A DNA stretch of 41,474 nucleotides from Acidimicrobiales bacterium (GTDB lineage Bacteria > Actinomycetota > Acidimicrobiia > Acidimicrobiales > RAAP-2): positions 1 to 41,474 of the forward strand of contig JADGOJ010000010.1 of the NCBI GenBank assembly GCA_017883045.1, read 5' to 3'. The first letter of the stretch is position 1. Each line of letters begins with the position of its first letter. Positions 17,465 through 28,210 of the stretch are shown here, piece by piece. The position numbers and the translations under genes are program-made. Below the pieces are notes generated by a model. That model was not told the origin of the DNA, searched no databases, and was given only the letters and a program-made list of their open reading frames with translations.

Positions 17465-17875
17465 CTAGTGCTGGTGGGCCCTCGCGTCGAGGGCGGACTC
17501 GAGCCACGTGCCGATCTCGGCGAGCGACGCCCCCGGGGTGAAGACCCGAGCGACGCCCGCCGCCTCGAGTGCGGCGATGTCGTCGTCGGGGATGATCCCA
17601 CCCACGACCAGCAGGACGTCGCCGCGGCCCTGTGCCTTCAAGAGGTCAATCACGCGCGGCACGAGCACCCGGTGGGCACCCGAGAGCAGCGAGAGTCCCA
17701 GCGCGTCGGCGTCCTCTTGGATGACGGCCTGGACAATCTGCTCGGGGGTCTGGTGCAGCCCGGTGTAGACGACCTCGAAGCCGGCGTCTCGAAGGGTGCG
17801 GGCGATCACCTTGGCGCCGCGATCGTGGCCGTCGAGGCCGGGCTTGGCGACTACCACTCGATACGTGCGCTCCAT
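17465..17875 (-). CDS. Methylmalonyl-CoA mutase B12-binding subunit (stand-alone)
   Basis: A 136-residue protein made only of the cobalamin-binding domain of methylmalonyl-CoA mutase. It has D15-x-H17-x2-G20 in GLDGHDRGAK, where the His replaces dimethylbenzimidazole as the lower cobalt ligand, followed by LGLSLLSGAH and LLVVGGIIPDDD, which line the nucleotide-tail pocket. No catalytic TIM-barrel is present; the large subunit must be encoded elsewhere, as in split archaeal and some actinobacterial mutases. It is upstream of sucC, matching a role in turning (R)-methylmalonyl-CoA into succinyl-CoA. A related split acyl-CoA mutase cannot be excluded. Confidence 0.88.
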   Translation of the reverse strand: MERTYRVVVAKPGLDGHDRGAKVIARTLRDAGFEVVYTGLHQTPEQIVQAVIQEDADALGLSLLSGAHRVLVPRVIDLLKAQGRGDVLLVVGGIIPDDDIAALEAAGVARVFTPGASLAEIGTWLESALDARAHQH

Positions 17876-17968
17876 GAACCACCAATCATAGAGCCCATCT
17901 TCAAGGGGACTTTTCGGCCCGTCGGCGCCCGAAGATCGTCACCGACACCGCGAGTAGCGTTGGTGAAC

Positions 17969-18874
17969 GTGACCACGAACTCCCTGCGCGCGCGGGGCCC
18001 ACTGCGGGCATTGATCTCGGCGATTCGCCCGAGGCAGTGGATCAAGAACGGTCTGATCATCGTGGCCCCCGCCGCGGCCGGCGAGATGACCCACGCCGAC
18101 GTCATCCGCCACACCGCCGCCGCGTTCTTGGCCTTCTGCTGCGTGTCATCGAGCATGTACCTCTTCAACGACCTTCGCGACGTCGAGGCCGACCGCCAGC
18201 ACCCCACCAAGCGGTTCCGCGCCATCGCCGCGGGTCAGCTGAGCCCCAAGGTCGCCGTCGTCGCGTCCATCGCGCTCCTGGTGGCCGGCCTCGCGATCCC
18301 CCTCGCCCTGTGGCACCCCGGGGGCCTCCTGCTCGTGCTCGGCCTCTACGTCGCCATCACCTTCGCCTACATCTACTGGCTGAAGAGCGTCGCGGTGATC
18401 GAGCTCGGCGTCCTCGCGAGCGGGTTCTTCCTTCGCGCCTACGCCGGCGCCGCGGCCTCGCACATCTTCGTATCGACCTGGTTCCTGGTGGTGATCTCCT
18501 TCGGGGCCCTCTTCCTCGTCGTGGGCAAACGAGCGAGCGAACTGCACCACGTGGGCGTCGGCGAGACGCGCAAGGTGCTGAGCGAGTACAGCGCCGAGTT
18601 CCTGCACTCGGCGCTGACGCTCAGCGCCACCGTCGTCGTGACCGGCTACTGCCTCTGGGCCTTCGACACCACGTCGACCGGCCTTTCGTTCCACCACGAC
18701 GTCCTGGCGATCCGGCTCAGCGTGGTGCCCGTGGTGTTCGCGGTGCTCTTCATCCTGCGCTCGGCCGACACCGGCAAGGGTGAGGCCCCGGAGGAACTGC
18801 TGCTGCACAATCGGACGGTCCAGATCCTCGTCGTGCTCTGGGCCGCCGCCGTGGCGATCGGGGTCTACGGATGA
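17969..18874 (+). CDS. ubiA: Decaprenyl-phosphate phosphoribosyltransferase (UbiA family)
   Basis: A polytopic prenyltransferase of about 301 aa, matching Rv3806c-type enzymes that join PRPP-derived phosphoribose to decaprenyl phosphate, the entry step to decaprenyl-phosphoryl-arabinose. It begins IRPRQWIKN, and the first Asp-rich motif NDLRDVEADRQHPTKR is the polyprenyl-phosphate/Mg site. About nine hydrophobic helices follow. GTG 17969 is preferred, since it gives MTTNSLRARG and the usual family length; GTG 17963 or TTG 17960 are possible. It is divergent from the mutase subunit and overlaps dprE1 (ATGA). The adjacent dprE1 and dprE2 strongly support this substrate over quinone synthesis. 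Confidence 0.88.
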   Translation: MTTNSLRARGPLRALISAIRPRQWIKNGLIIVAPAAAGEMTHADVIRHTAAAFLAFCCVSSSMYLFNDLRDVEADRQHPTKRFRAIAAGQLSPKVAVVASIALLVAGLAIPLALWHPGGLLLVLGLYVAITFAYIYWLKSVAVIELGVLASGFFLRAYAGAAASHIFVSTWFLVVISFGALFLVVGKRASELHHVGVGETRKVLSEYSAEFLHSALTLSATVVVTGYCLWAFDTTSTGLSFHHDVLAIRLSVVPVVFAVLFILRSADTGKGEAPEELLLHNRTVQILVVLWAAAVAIGVYG

Positions 18875-20205
18875 CCCGCGCCACCCTCTACGGATGGGGT
18901 CGCACGACGCCGAGCATCGCCGAGGTCGTCACACCGGCCAACGACGCGGACGTCGCGGCACAGCTCGCCGCCTCGTCAGAGGTGATCGCGCGCGGCCTCG
19001 GGCGCAGCTACGGCGACGCCGCCCAGTTGAGTGGCGGCGTGGTGCTGAACAACCGCGAGCTGGGCGGGATCGGCCCGATCGGTGAGGACGGCGTCGTCAC
19101 CGTGGGCGCCGGTGTCTCCATCGACGAGCTGCTCTCGCTCTCCATCCCCCAGGGCTGGTTCGTTCCGGTGACACCCGGCACGCGCCAAGTCACCATCGCC
19201 GGCGCCGTCGCCGCCGACGTGCACGGCAAGAACCACCACGTCGACGGCAGTTTCGCGAACCACGTGCTCGAGATGCGCCTCGTCACGCCCAGCGGGACCT
19301 CCACGGTCTCGCCGACCGAGGACCCCCAGCTCTTCTGGGCGACGGTCGGCGGTATGGGCCTGACCGGCGTCGTGACGACGGTGACCTTGCGGATGCTGGC
19401 GATCGAGACCGACCAGGTGCTCGTCGACACCGAGCGATACGGCGACCTCGACGGCGTGATGGCGGCGATGGCGAGCGGCGACGCCGACTACCGCTACTCG
19501 GTCGCGTGGGTCGACTGCATGACCAGGGGGGCGCACATGGGCCGCGCGATCCTCACGCGCGGCGTTCACGCCTCACGAGGCGACGTCGAGTCGCCCACGT
19601 TGAAGGGGCCCAAGGCCCCCAGGCTCTTCGTCCCCTTCGACGCCCCGAGCGGGCTGCTCAACCCGCTCACGATCAAGGTCTTCAACGAGGTCTGGTTCCG
19701 ATCGGCGCCGCGCCACGAAGTGCGCGAGCCCCAGAAGCTCTCGACCTTCTTCCACCCGCTCGACGGGGTGCGCGACTGGAACCGACTCTACGGTCGGCGC
19801 GGCTTCGTCCAGTACCAGTTCTGCGTTCCCGACGCGGCCGGCGACACCGTCGTGCGCGCCATCGAGCGGCTCTCGCACTCGGGCGTGCCGAGCTTCCTCG
19901 CCGTGCTGAAGCGCTTCGGCCCGGCGAACCAGGGTCTGCTCTCGTTCCCGATGCCGGGCTGGACGCTGGCGCTCGACCTGCCCGTCGGGCCCTCGAAACT
20001 GCCGGGTGTCCTTGACGACCTCGACGAGATGGTGCTCGCGGCCGGCGGGCGGATCTACTTCGCCAAGGACGCGAGGCTCAGCCCGGAGAAGGTCCGCTCG
20101 ATGTACCCCGGGCTCGGCGCGTTCCTCGAGGTGAAGAACCGCGTCGACCCCGAACACCGGCTCACGAGCGACCTCGCCCGTCGTCTCCAACTGACAGGGA
20201 GATAG
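18871..20205 (+). CDS. dprE1: Decaprenylphosphoryl-beta-D-ribose oxidase
   Basis: FAD-dependent oxidase (444 aa) that oxidises the 2'-OH of decaprenylphosphoryl ribose; with DprE2 it makes the arabinose donor. It has the VAO-type FAD domain with RGLGRSYGDAA, TIAGAVAADVHGKNHHVDGS (the catalytic-region His of Mtb DprE1) and WATVGGMGLTGVV. The substrate domain has HPLDGVRDWNRLYG, SFPMPGWTLALDLP and FAKDARLSPE, where K399 matches Mtb K418. At the position of Mtb Cys387, the benzothiazinone target, this protein has Ala367 (GCG at 19969-19971). The start overlaps the ubiA stop by four bases. Confidence 0.93.
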   Translation: MTRATLYGWGRTTPSIAEVVTPANDADVAAQLAASSEVIARGLGRSYGDAAQLSGGVVLNNRELGGIGPIGEDGVVTVGAGVSIDELLSLSIPQGWFVPVTPGTRQVTIAGAVAADVHGKNHHVDGSFANHVLEMRLVTPSGTSTVSPTEDPQLFWATVGGMGLTGVVTTVTLRMLAIETDQVLVDTERYGDLDGVMAAMASGDADYRYSVAWVDCMTRGAHMGRAILTRGVHASRGDVESPTLKGPKAPRLFVPFDAPSGLLNPLTIKVFNEVWFRSAPRHEVREPQKLSTFFHPLDGVRDWNRLYGRRGFVQYQFCVPDAAGDTVVRAIERLSHSGVPSFLAVLKRFGPANQGLLSFPMPGWTLALDLPVGPSKLPGVLDDLDEMVLAAGGRIYFAKDARLSPEKVRSMYPGLGAFLEVKNRVDPEHRLTSDLARRLQLTGR

Positions 20206-20207
20206 CC

Positions 20208-20975
20208 ATGGAAAACGCCTTCGGTCAACCCCAGAACGTCGTCGTGCTCGGCGGCAGCTCGGACATCGCGCGCGCGATAATGAAGAAGCTCTGCGCCGCG
20301 CGCGCCCACACCGTCGTCCTCGCGGGGCGAAACCAGGTGCTGCTCGACGCCGCGGCCGAAGAGGCCCGCGAGTTCGGCGCCACCAAGACCGACACCGTCC
20401 TGTTCGACGCGGAAGACCCCACCAATGCCGCTCGCACCGTCGCGGAGTCCTTCGACAAGGTCGGTGAGCAGGTCGACCTCGTGGTCGTGGCGGTCGGCAT
20501 GCTCGGCGACCAGATGGCCGACGAGAACGACGCCGCGGCGGCGGCCCGCCTCGCGACCGTGAACTTCACGTGGCCGGTGGCGGCCCTGGCCGAGGTGCGT
20601 CGCCGTCTCGTCGCCCAGGGCAGCGGACGCATCCTCGTGCTCACCTCGGTGTCGGGGGTCCGCGTACGCCGCACGATGTACCTCTACGGCGGCACGAAGG
20701 CCGGCCTCGACCGACTCTGCGACGGGCTGGCCGACTCGCTCGAGGGAACCGGCGTGACGCTCCAGTTGGTGCGCGCCGGCGTGGTTCGCACCAAGATGAC
20801 GGCCGGCCGCGCCGAGCCGCCCTTCACCACCGGGCCCGACGAGGTCGCCGAGAACGTGATGCGGGGTCTCGCGAGGGGTGAGCGGGTCATCTGGAGCCCA
20901 CCGATCCTGCGCTACGTCTTCGCCATCATGCGCCACCTGCCCCGGTCGATCTTTCGAAAGATCGCCGATCGCTAG
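20208..20975 (+). CDS. dprE2: Decaprenylphosphoryl-D-2-keto-erythropentose reductase
   Basis: Short-chain dehydrogenase (255 aa) that reduces the keto product of DprE1 to decaprenylphosphoryl arabinose. It has the NAD(P) motif VVLGGSSDIARAI, the catalytic Ser in VLTSVSGVRVRR, and Tyr-x3-Lys in MYLYGGTKAG. ATG 20208 has AGGGAG upstream and lies two bases after dprE1. Its TAG stop shares the tetramer CTAG (20972-20975) with the stop of the convergent glycosidase gene. The DprE2 call relies partly on its place beside dprE1. Confidence 0.9.
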   Translation: MENAFGQPQNVVVLGGSSDIARAIMKKLCAARAHTVVLAGRNQVLLDAAAEEAREFGATKTDTVLFDAEDPTNAARTVAESFDKVGEQVDLVVVAVGMLGDQMADENDAAAAARLATVNFTWPVAALAEVRRRLVAQGSGRILVLTSVSGVRVRRTMYLYGGTKAGLDRLCDGLADSLEGTGVTLQLVRAGVVRTKMTAGRAEPPFTTGPDEVAENVMRGLARGERVIWSPPILRYVFAIMRHLPRSIFRKIADR

Positions 20976-22213
20976 CCGTGGCTGGTCGTGGTCGTTGACG
21001 CCGTGGTCTGGTTGTCGCGCAGCGACATCGTGAAGTAGTCCCGGCTCCACCAGGTCGCGAAGTAGCGCGACGGCGGGCCGTTCATCGTGGGGAGCAGGCT
21101 GTGGCCGTTGGCGCCGTTGATCGGCGTGTTGAGAGGGCCGTTATAGGTCGAGTACTGCACCCAGTCGGTGTTGATGTCGAGCTCCATGCCGCGCACCGCG
21201 CCAGCGCGCACGAGCACGCTCGCCAGGTCGCTGATCGACAGGGCCGGACCGCCCACGTAGACCAGCGCCCCGGTCTTGGTGACGCCGAGTCCCGAGCGCC
21301 AGACGTTGAAGGTGCCCCCGAGGGTCTTGCCCCACTTGATCGCGTTCGCCGCGGTGAGGCCCGGAACGGGCTTGCTGTCATTGACGATGAGGTCGAGGTT
21401 CTGGCGCACGGAGGCGATCTGGTTGTTCATGTTCAGGCCCGCCGCCCCCCAGCGCCCGACGGTCATCGTGCCGTCTTTGAAGATGACGACCGAGGCGCCG
21501 CCGTAGCGCAACGGATAGATCGTCTTTCCCTGGGTGTAGTAGCCGCCGTTGGCGTCCTGCATGCGAAATCCCGCGTTGAACGCGGCCACGAGGTTCTTCG
21601 AGTTGGCGGCCGTGATGGGCGCCGAGTACGTGAAGGGGCCGCCCTTGCCGGGAATGAACGAGCCCGAGTAGAGCTGGGCCCTCAGCAGCGTGGGGTCCAT
21701 CCACGCGACACCGACGACGTAGCTGGTGTGGACCGGGTCGGGTCGCACGAAGGCCTCGTAGATCGTCGGGATGCCGCTCGCGGTCGTGCGCCCGGCCACG
21801 TGCCACACGCCCTCGCCGGGCAGCGGCGCGCCGGCCGGCGTCGCGATTCTCGTCGGCGCCGCCAGGTGCCCGGCGTTGGGCACCGTCACCTTGGTCGGCC
21901 CGTTGCCAAAGGACCCGGCCGGTGGCTTGCCGCCGACCTTGGCCGGATGCAGCCGGTACCACTCGGCCTCCACCCACGTGACGAGCCCACCCATGCCGTG
22001 CTGGCGTCCCCACTCAGCGGCCCGGGCCGAGTACGACACGCCGTAGGAGGGGTTGTGCAGGGCGAAGGCGAGCGTCAGACCGAGGTAGCCGACCACGGCA
22101 ATGGTGACGGCCGCGAGCAGGACCATCGCGCGCCGTCGCCAGTAGACCTGAGCGGGCAGCCGGTTGTTGCGCGGTGGGGACGGTGGCCGGTAGACCGGCC
22201 GGGAAATAGCCAT
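20972..22213 (-). CDS. Membrane-anchored phosphodiester glycosidase (NAGPA family)
   Basis: A 413-residue protein with a proline-rich cytosolic tail, one membrane helix (about 28-51) and a large external domain. The C-terminal part has the phosphodiester alpha-GlcNAcase/DUF2233 pattern: VAAFNAGFRM, VVIFKDGTMTVGRWG, SGLGVTKTGALVYVGG and GAVRGMELDIN. Family members remove a sugar linked through a phosphodiester; here a cell-wall or extracellular glycan phosphodiester is a plausible substrate because the convergent genes make a wall arabinose donor, but this is an inference. The end is Thr/Ser rich. Its stop codon overlaps that of dprE2. Confidence 0.78.
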   Translation of the reverse strand: MAISRPVYRPPSPPRNNRLPAQVYWRRRAMVLLAAVTIAVVGYLGLTLAFALHNPSYGVSYSARAAEWGRQHGMGGLVTWVEAEWYRLHPAKVGGKPPAGSFGNGPTKVTVPNAGHLAAPTRIATPAGAPLPGEGVWHVAGRTTASGIPTIYEAFVRPDPVHTSYVVGVAWMDPTLLRAQLYSGSFIPGKGGPFTYSAPITAANSKNLVAAFNAGFRMQDANGGYYTQGKTIYPLRYGGASVVIFKDGTMTVGRWGAAGLNMNNQIASVRQNLDLIVNDSKPVPGLTAANAIKWGKTLGGTFNVWRSGLGVTKTGALVYVGGPALSISDLASVLVRAGAVRGMELDINTDWVQYSTYNGPLNTPINGANGHSLLPTMNGPPSRYFATWWSRDYFTMSLRDNQTTASTTTTSHG

Positions 22214-22272
22214 GGGTCACCATTCTGACACCGCGTGCCGACCCCCCTTCACCCAGCGATCAGGTATTCTTA

Positions 22273-24548
<2,276 letters not shown>

Positions 24549-24552
<4 letters not shown>

Positions 24553-26090
24553 TCCCACTCAATGGTGCCCGGCGGCTTGCTAGTGACGTCGAGCGCGACC
24601 CGGTTCACACCCTCGACCTCGCGGATAAGTCGGTTCGCGATCGACTCGATCACGTCGTAGGGCAGACGGGCCCAGTCCGCGGTCATGGCGTCGTCGCTCG
24701 TGACGGCACGAATGATGATCGGGTACGCGTAGGTTCGTCCGTCACCCATGACGCCCACCGTACGCACCGCCGGTAACACGGCGAAGCTCTGCCAGAGTTC
24801 GCGATAGAGACCGGCCTTCTTGATCTCGTCGACCACGACGTGGTCGGCGTTGCGCAGGATCTCGGCGCGCTCGCGCGTCACCTCGCCCACGATGCGCACG
24901 CCGAGCCCGGGGCCCGGGAAGGGCTGACGCCAGACGATCTCGGCGGGCAGTCCCAACTCCTCTCCCACGTGGCGGACCTCGTCTTTGAAGAGGCTTCGCA
25001 GGGGTTCGACGAGGTCGAACGACAGGTCCTCGGGCAGTCCCCCGACGTTGTGGTGGCTCTTGATGTTGGCCGCGTGGCCCGAACCCGACTCGATGACGTC
25101 GGGGTACAGCGTCCCCTGGACGAGGAACCGCGGACCGTCGCCGCCCTTGCCGAGGTCGCGGGCCACGGCCTCGAACTCGCGGATGAACAGCTCACCGATG
25201 ATCTTGCGCTTGGTCTCGGGGTCAGTGACGCCGGCGAGGGCGTCGAAGAAGCGGTCCTGAGCCTTCACGTGGATCAGCTCGACACCGAACTGGCGGGTGA
25301 ACGTCTCTTCGATCTGCTCGCCCTCGTTCTTGCGCATCAGACCCGTGTCGACGAAGACGCAGGTCAGTTGGTGCCCCACGGCCTTGGTGACGAGCGCCGC
25401 CGCCACCGCGGAGTCGACGCCGCCCGAGAGCGCGCAGAGCACCCTCTCGGTGCCCACCTGGGCTCGTATCGCCGCGACCTGGTCCACGATGATCGAGGTA
25501 TTGGTCCAGGTCGGCGCGATGCCCGCGACGTGGTGCAGGAAGTTCGAGAGCAGCTCCTGGCCGCGCTCGGTGTGGGCCACCTCGGGGTGGAACTGCACGG
25601 CGAACAGACGCCGAGCGACGTCCTCCATCACCGCAACCGGCGCCCCGGGGCTCGAGGCGGTGACCGCGAAGCCTTCGGGCGGGCGCGCGATCGCGTCGCC
25701 GTGGCTCATCCAGCACGAGCCCGTCGAGGGCCACTCGGCCATCAGGACCGACGGGCCCTGACGCGTCAGCTCGGTGCGTCCGTACTCGCCGGCACCGGTG
25801 TGGGCGACGTCGCCGCCCAGCTGTTGGGCCATGAGCTGCGCGCCGTAACAGATGCCGAGCACCGGGATGCCGAGGTCGTAGATCGCGGGGTCGAGCGACG
25901 GGGCGGGCACCTCATAGACCGACTTCGGTCCCCCCGACAGGATTATCGCCGAGGGCGACTTGGCGCGGACCTCGTCGGCGGTGATGGTGTGCTGGACGAT
26001 CTCTGAGTAGACGTGCGCTTCGCGGACGCGTCGGGCGATGAGTTGGGCGTACTGGGCCCCGAAGTCGACGACGAGGACGTTCGCGGTCAA
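24549..26090 (-). CDS. guaA: GMP synthase (glutamine-hydrolysing)
   Basis: Converts XMP to GMP with glutamine and ATP (513 aa). The N-terminal class I amidotransferase has the nucleophile C81 in GICYGAQ and the His/Glu pair in AVQFHPEV. The ATP-pyrophosphatase P-loop is ALSGGVDS. The dimerisation domain has [12 protein letters not shown] and ends [13 protein letters not shown], as usual for GuaA. The start is TTG at 26090, overlapping the guaB3 stop by four bases (TTGA); its 3' end overlaps pcrA. Confidence 0.97.
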
Positions 26091-27250
26091 TGGCCCATGC
26101 CCACGCCCTGGGAGCGCTGCAACTGCTTTCCTTCAGTCTGTAGCGACGGCGCCAGCATGATCTCCGCCTTCTGGAACTCCTTCAACGTCTCGTAGCCGCA
26201 GGTGGCCATCGACGTGCGAAGCGCTCCGAAGAGGTTGAGTCGGCCGTCGTTCTCGTGGGCCGGTCCGAGCAGCACCTCACGCAACGTGCCGCGGACCTGG
26301 GTGCGCACACGCGTACCGCGCGGCAGGGTGGGGTGGAACGTCGCCATCCCCCAGTGGAATCCGCGAGCCGGTGCCTCGACCGCGCTGGTGAGCGGTGAGC
26401 CGATCATGACGGCGTCGGCACCACAGGCGATGGCCTTGGCGATGTCGCCACCCTTGCTCATCCCGCCGTCGGCGATCACGTGCACGTAGACGCCGGTCTC
26501 GTCGAGGTGGCGCATGCGCGCGCCGGCCACGTCGGCGATGGCGGTCGCCTGCGGGACGCCGATGCCGAGCACGGCACGCGAGGTGCACGCGTTGCCCGGT
26601 CCGACGCCGACGAGCACACCGGCGGCACCGGTGCGCATGAGGTGCAACGCGGCCTGGTAGCTGGCGCAGCCGCCGACGATGACCGGCAGCTCGAAGTTGC
26701 GGATGAACTTCTTCAGGTTGAGCGGCTCGACGGTCTTGGAGACGTGCTCCGCCGACACCACGGTGCCCTGGATGACGAGGATGTCAAGGCCGGCGTCGAG
26801 GATGGTCTTGGCCATCCAGTCGGTGCGCGCGGGGGTGACCGACGCCGAGGTCGTGATGCCCGCGGCCTTCATCTCCTTGATGCGCTGGGCGACGAGTTCG
26901 AGCTTGATGGGCTCGAGGTACATCTGCTGCATCCGCGCGGTGGCCTTGTCGTCGTCGAGTTCGCGGATCTCGTCGAAGAGGGGCATCGGGTCCTCGTAGC
27001 GCGTCCAGAGGCCCTCGAGGTTCAAGACGCCGAGCCCGCCGAGACGACCGAGCTCGATGGCGGTCGTCGGCGATATCGCGCCGTCCATCGCCGAACCGAG
27101 CACCGGCAACTCGAACTTGTACGCGTCGATCTGCCACGAGATATCGACGTCCTCGGGGTCGCGGGTCCGCCGTGAGGGGACGATGGCGATGTCGTCGAAG
27201 CCGTAGGCCTGCCTCGCCGACTTGTAGATGCCAATTTCCACTTCCGCCAT
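26087..27250 (-). CDS. guaB3: GuaB3-family IMP dehydrogenase-related protein
   Basis: A TIM-barrel protein (387 aa) of the actinobacterial GuaB3 family, related to IMP dehydrogenase but without the CBS domains. It shows [23 protein letters not shown], the phosphate-binding [13 protein letters not shown] region with [14 protein letters not shown], and the loop [19 protein letters not shown] with the Cys expected to attack IMP. Its exact reaction is less well defined than that of GuaB; a role in making XMP or balancing purine nucleotides is likely from its place ahead of guaA. ATG 27250 has GGAGGAC a few bases upstream; ATG 27262 is an alternative. Confidence 0.9.
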   Translation of the reverse strand: MAEVEIGIYKSARQAYGFDDIAIVPSRRTRDPEDVDISWQIDAYKFELPVLGSAMDGAISPTTAIELGRLGGLGVLNLEGLWTRYEDPMPLFDEIRELDDDKATARMQQMYLEPIKLELVAQRIKEMKAAGITTSASVTPARTDWMAKTILDAGLDILVIQGTVVSAEHVSKTVEPLNLKKFIRNFELPVIVGGCASYQAALHLMRTGAAGVLVGVGPGNACTSRAVLGIGVPQATAIADVAGARMRHLDETGVYVHVIADGGMSKGGDIAKAIACGADAVMIGSPLTSAVEAPARGFHWGMATFHPTLPRGTRVRTQVRGTLREVLLGPAHENDGRLNLFGALRTSMATCGYETLKEFQKAEIMLAPSLQTEGKQLQRSQGVGMGH

Positions 27251-27319
27251 GATGTCCTCCACCTGAGAAGATGCGACCCCGAAAATGGGCGCCCTTTACG
27301 AACAATCTACTGGACGGAC

Positions 27320-28120
27320 CTAGGACCAAACTCGGTTCGCCTCGGGCCACTCGACCCCGGTCACGATGCAGAGCAGTTCGGTGAGCACCCGCGCCGTCGC
27401 ACCCCAGACCAGGTCCCCTGGCACTCGGTAGATGTAGATGGGGAAGTAGCCCTCGGCGTCGGCGCCCGGACGAGCGTAGGCGCGGCGCCACCGCTCTTCG
27501 ATGAATGCGCCGTCTGAAAGCAGTTCAGCCAACGAGACGGTAAAGGCCCGGTCGACCTCCGAGGGATCGGCGACCAGCTCGGGGCGCCCACCCAACAACC
27601 CCACGACGGGCCAGATGGCCGATCCCGACGCGAACGTGACGATCGGGCTCAGCCAGCCAACGGCCTCGACGGACCCTTCATCGATCCCCACTTCCTCGCG
27701 CGCCTCTCGAAGCGCCGTCGCGACGGGCGTCTCGCCGGCGTCGCTGCGCCCACCGGGCAGGGCGATCTCGCCGCGGTGCTGGCGCATGGCGAAGGACCGC
27801 CGGGTCAAGACGAGGTGCGTCTCGCCGTCCTCCTCGAAAAGCGCGACCAGCACCGCGGAACGTCGCGTGATCGGCTTGCGCTTGGCATCTGCGACCGCGG
27901 CCATCTCACTCGGGTCACCTGGAATCGTCGACGTTGCGAAATGGCGCCGTGCGCTCTTCAGTCGCGACTCGACGAGTTCGAGCCCCAGCCCCGATCGTTC
28001 CCGCTCGGGCAGCGTCGACCACGGGGCCGGGCCACCGGGCTGGATGTCGTCAGGTTCGGGGATGGTCTGGGGGTAGTCGTGGCCCTCGAAACGCGCCGGC
28101 CATTCGGCGTTTCGCGCCAT
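27320..28120 (-). CDS. Nudix hydrolase, CoA pyrophosphatase type
   Basis: A 266-residue Nudix protein. The Nudix box reads G-x5-E-x7-REAREEVGI in GGRSDAGETPVATALREA and following residues. Just before it, LTRRSFAMRQHRGEIALPGG fits the UPF0035/NuCoA signature of enzymes that split coenzyme A to phosphopantetheine and 3',5'-ADP. The N-terminal 75 residues are polar and longer than in small CoA hydrolases. ATG 28120 has GGGGAGA six bases upstream. It is transcribed away from the MMPL gene and is 69 bp upstream of guaB3. Acyl-CoA or other nucleotide substrates remain possible. Confidence 0.85.
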   Translation of the reverse strand: MARNAEWPARFEGHDYPQTIPEPDDIQPGGPAPWSTLPERERSGLGLELVESRLKSARRHFATSTIPGDPSEMAAVADAKRKPITRRSAVLVALFEEDGETHLVLTRRSFAMRQHRGEIALPGGRSDAGETPVATALREAREEVGIDEGSVEAVGWLSPIVTFASGSAIWPVVGLLGGRPELVADPSEVDRAFTVSLAELLSDGAFIEERWRRAYARPGADAEGYFPIYIYRVPGDLVWGATARVLTELLCIVTGVEWPEANRVWS

Positions 28121-28210
28121 TGTGATTCTCCCCTAGTGTGGAAATGCGATTAACGAACCACCCGTATTTTATTCGGTCCCCCGCGGTGCCAATCAGGAGA
28201 ATTCCCCGTC

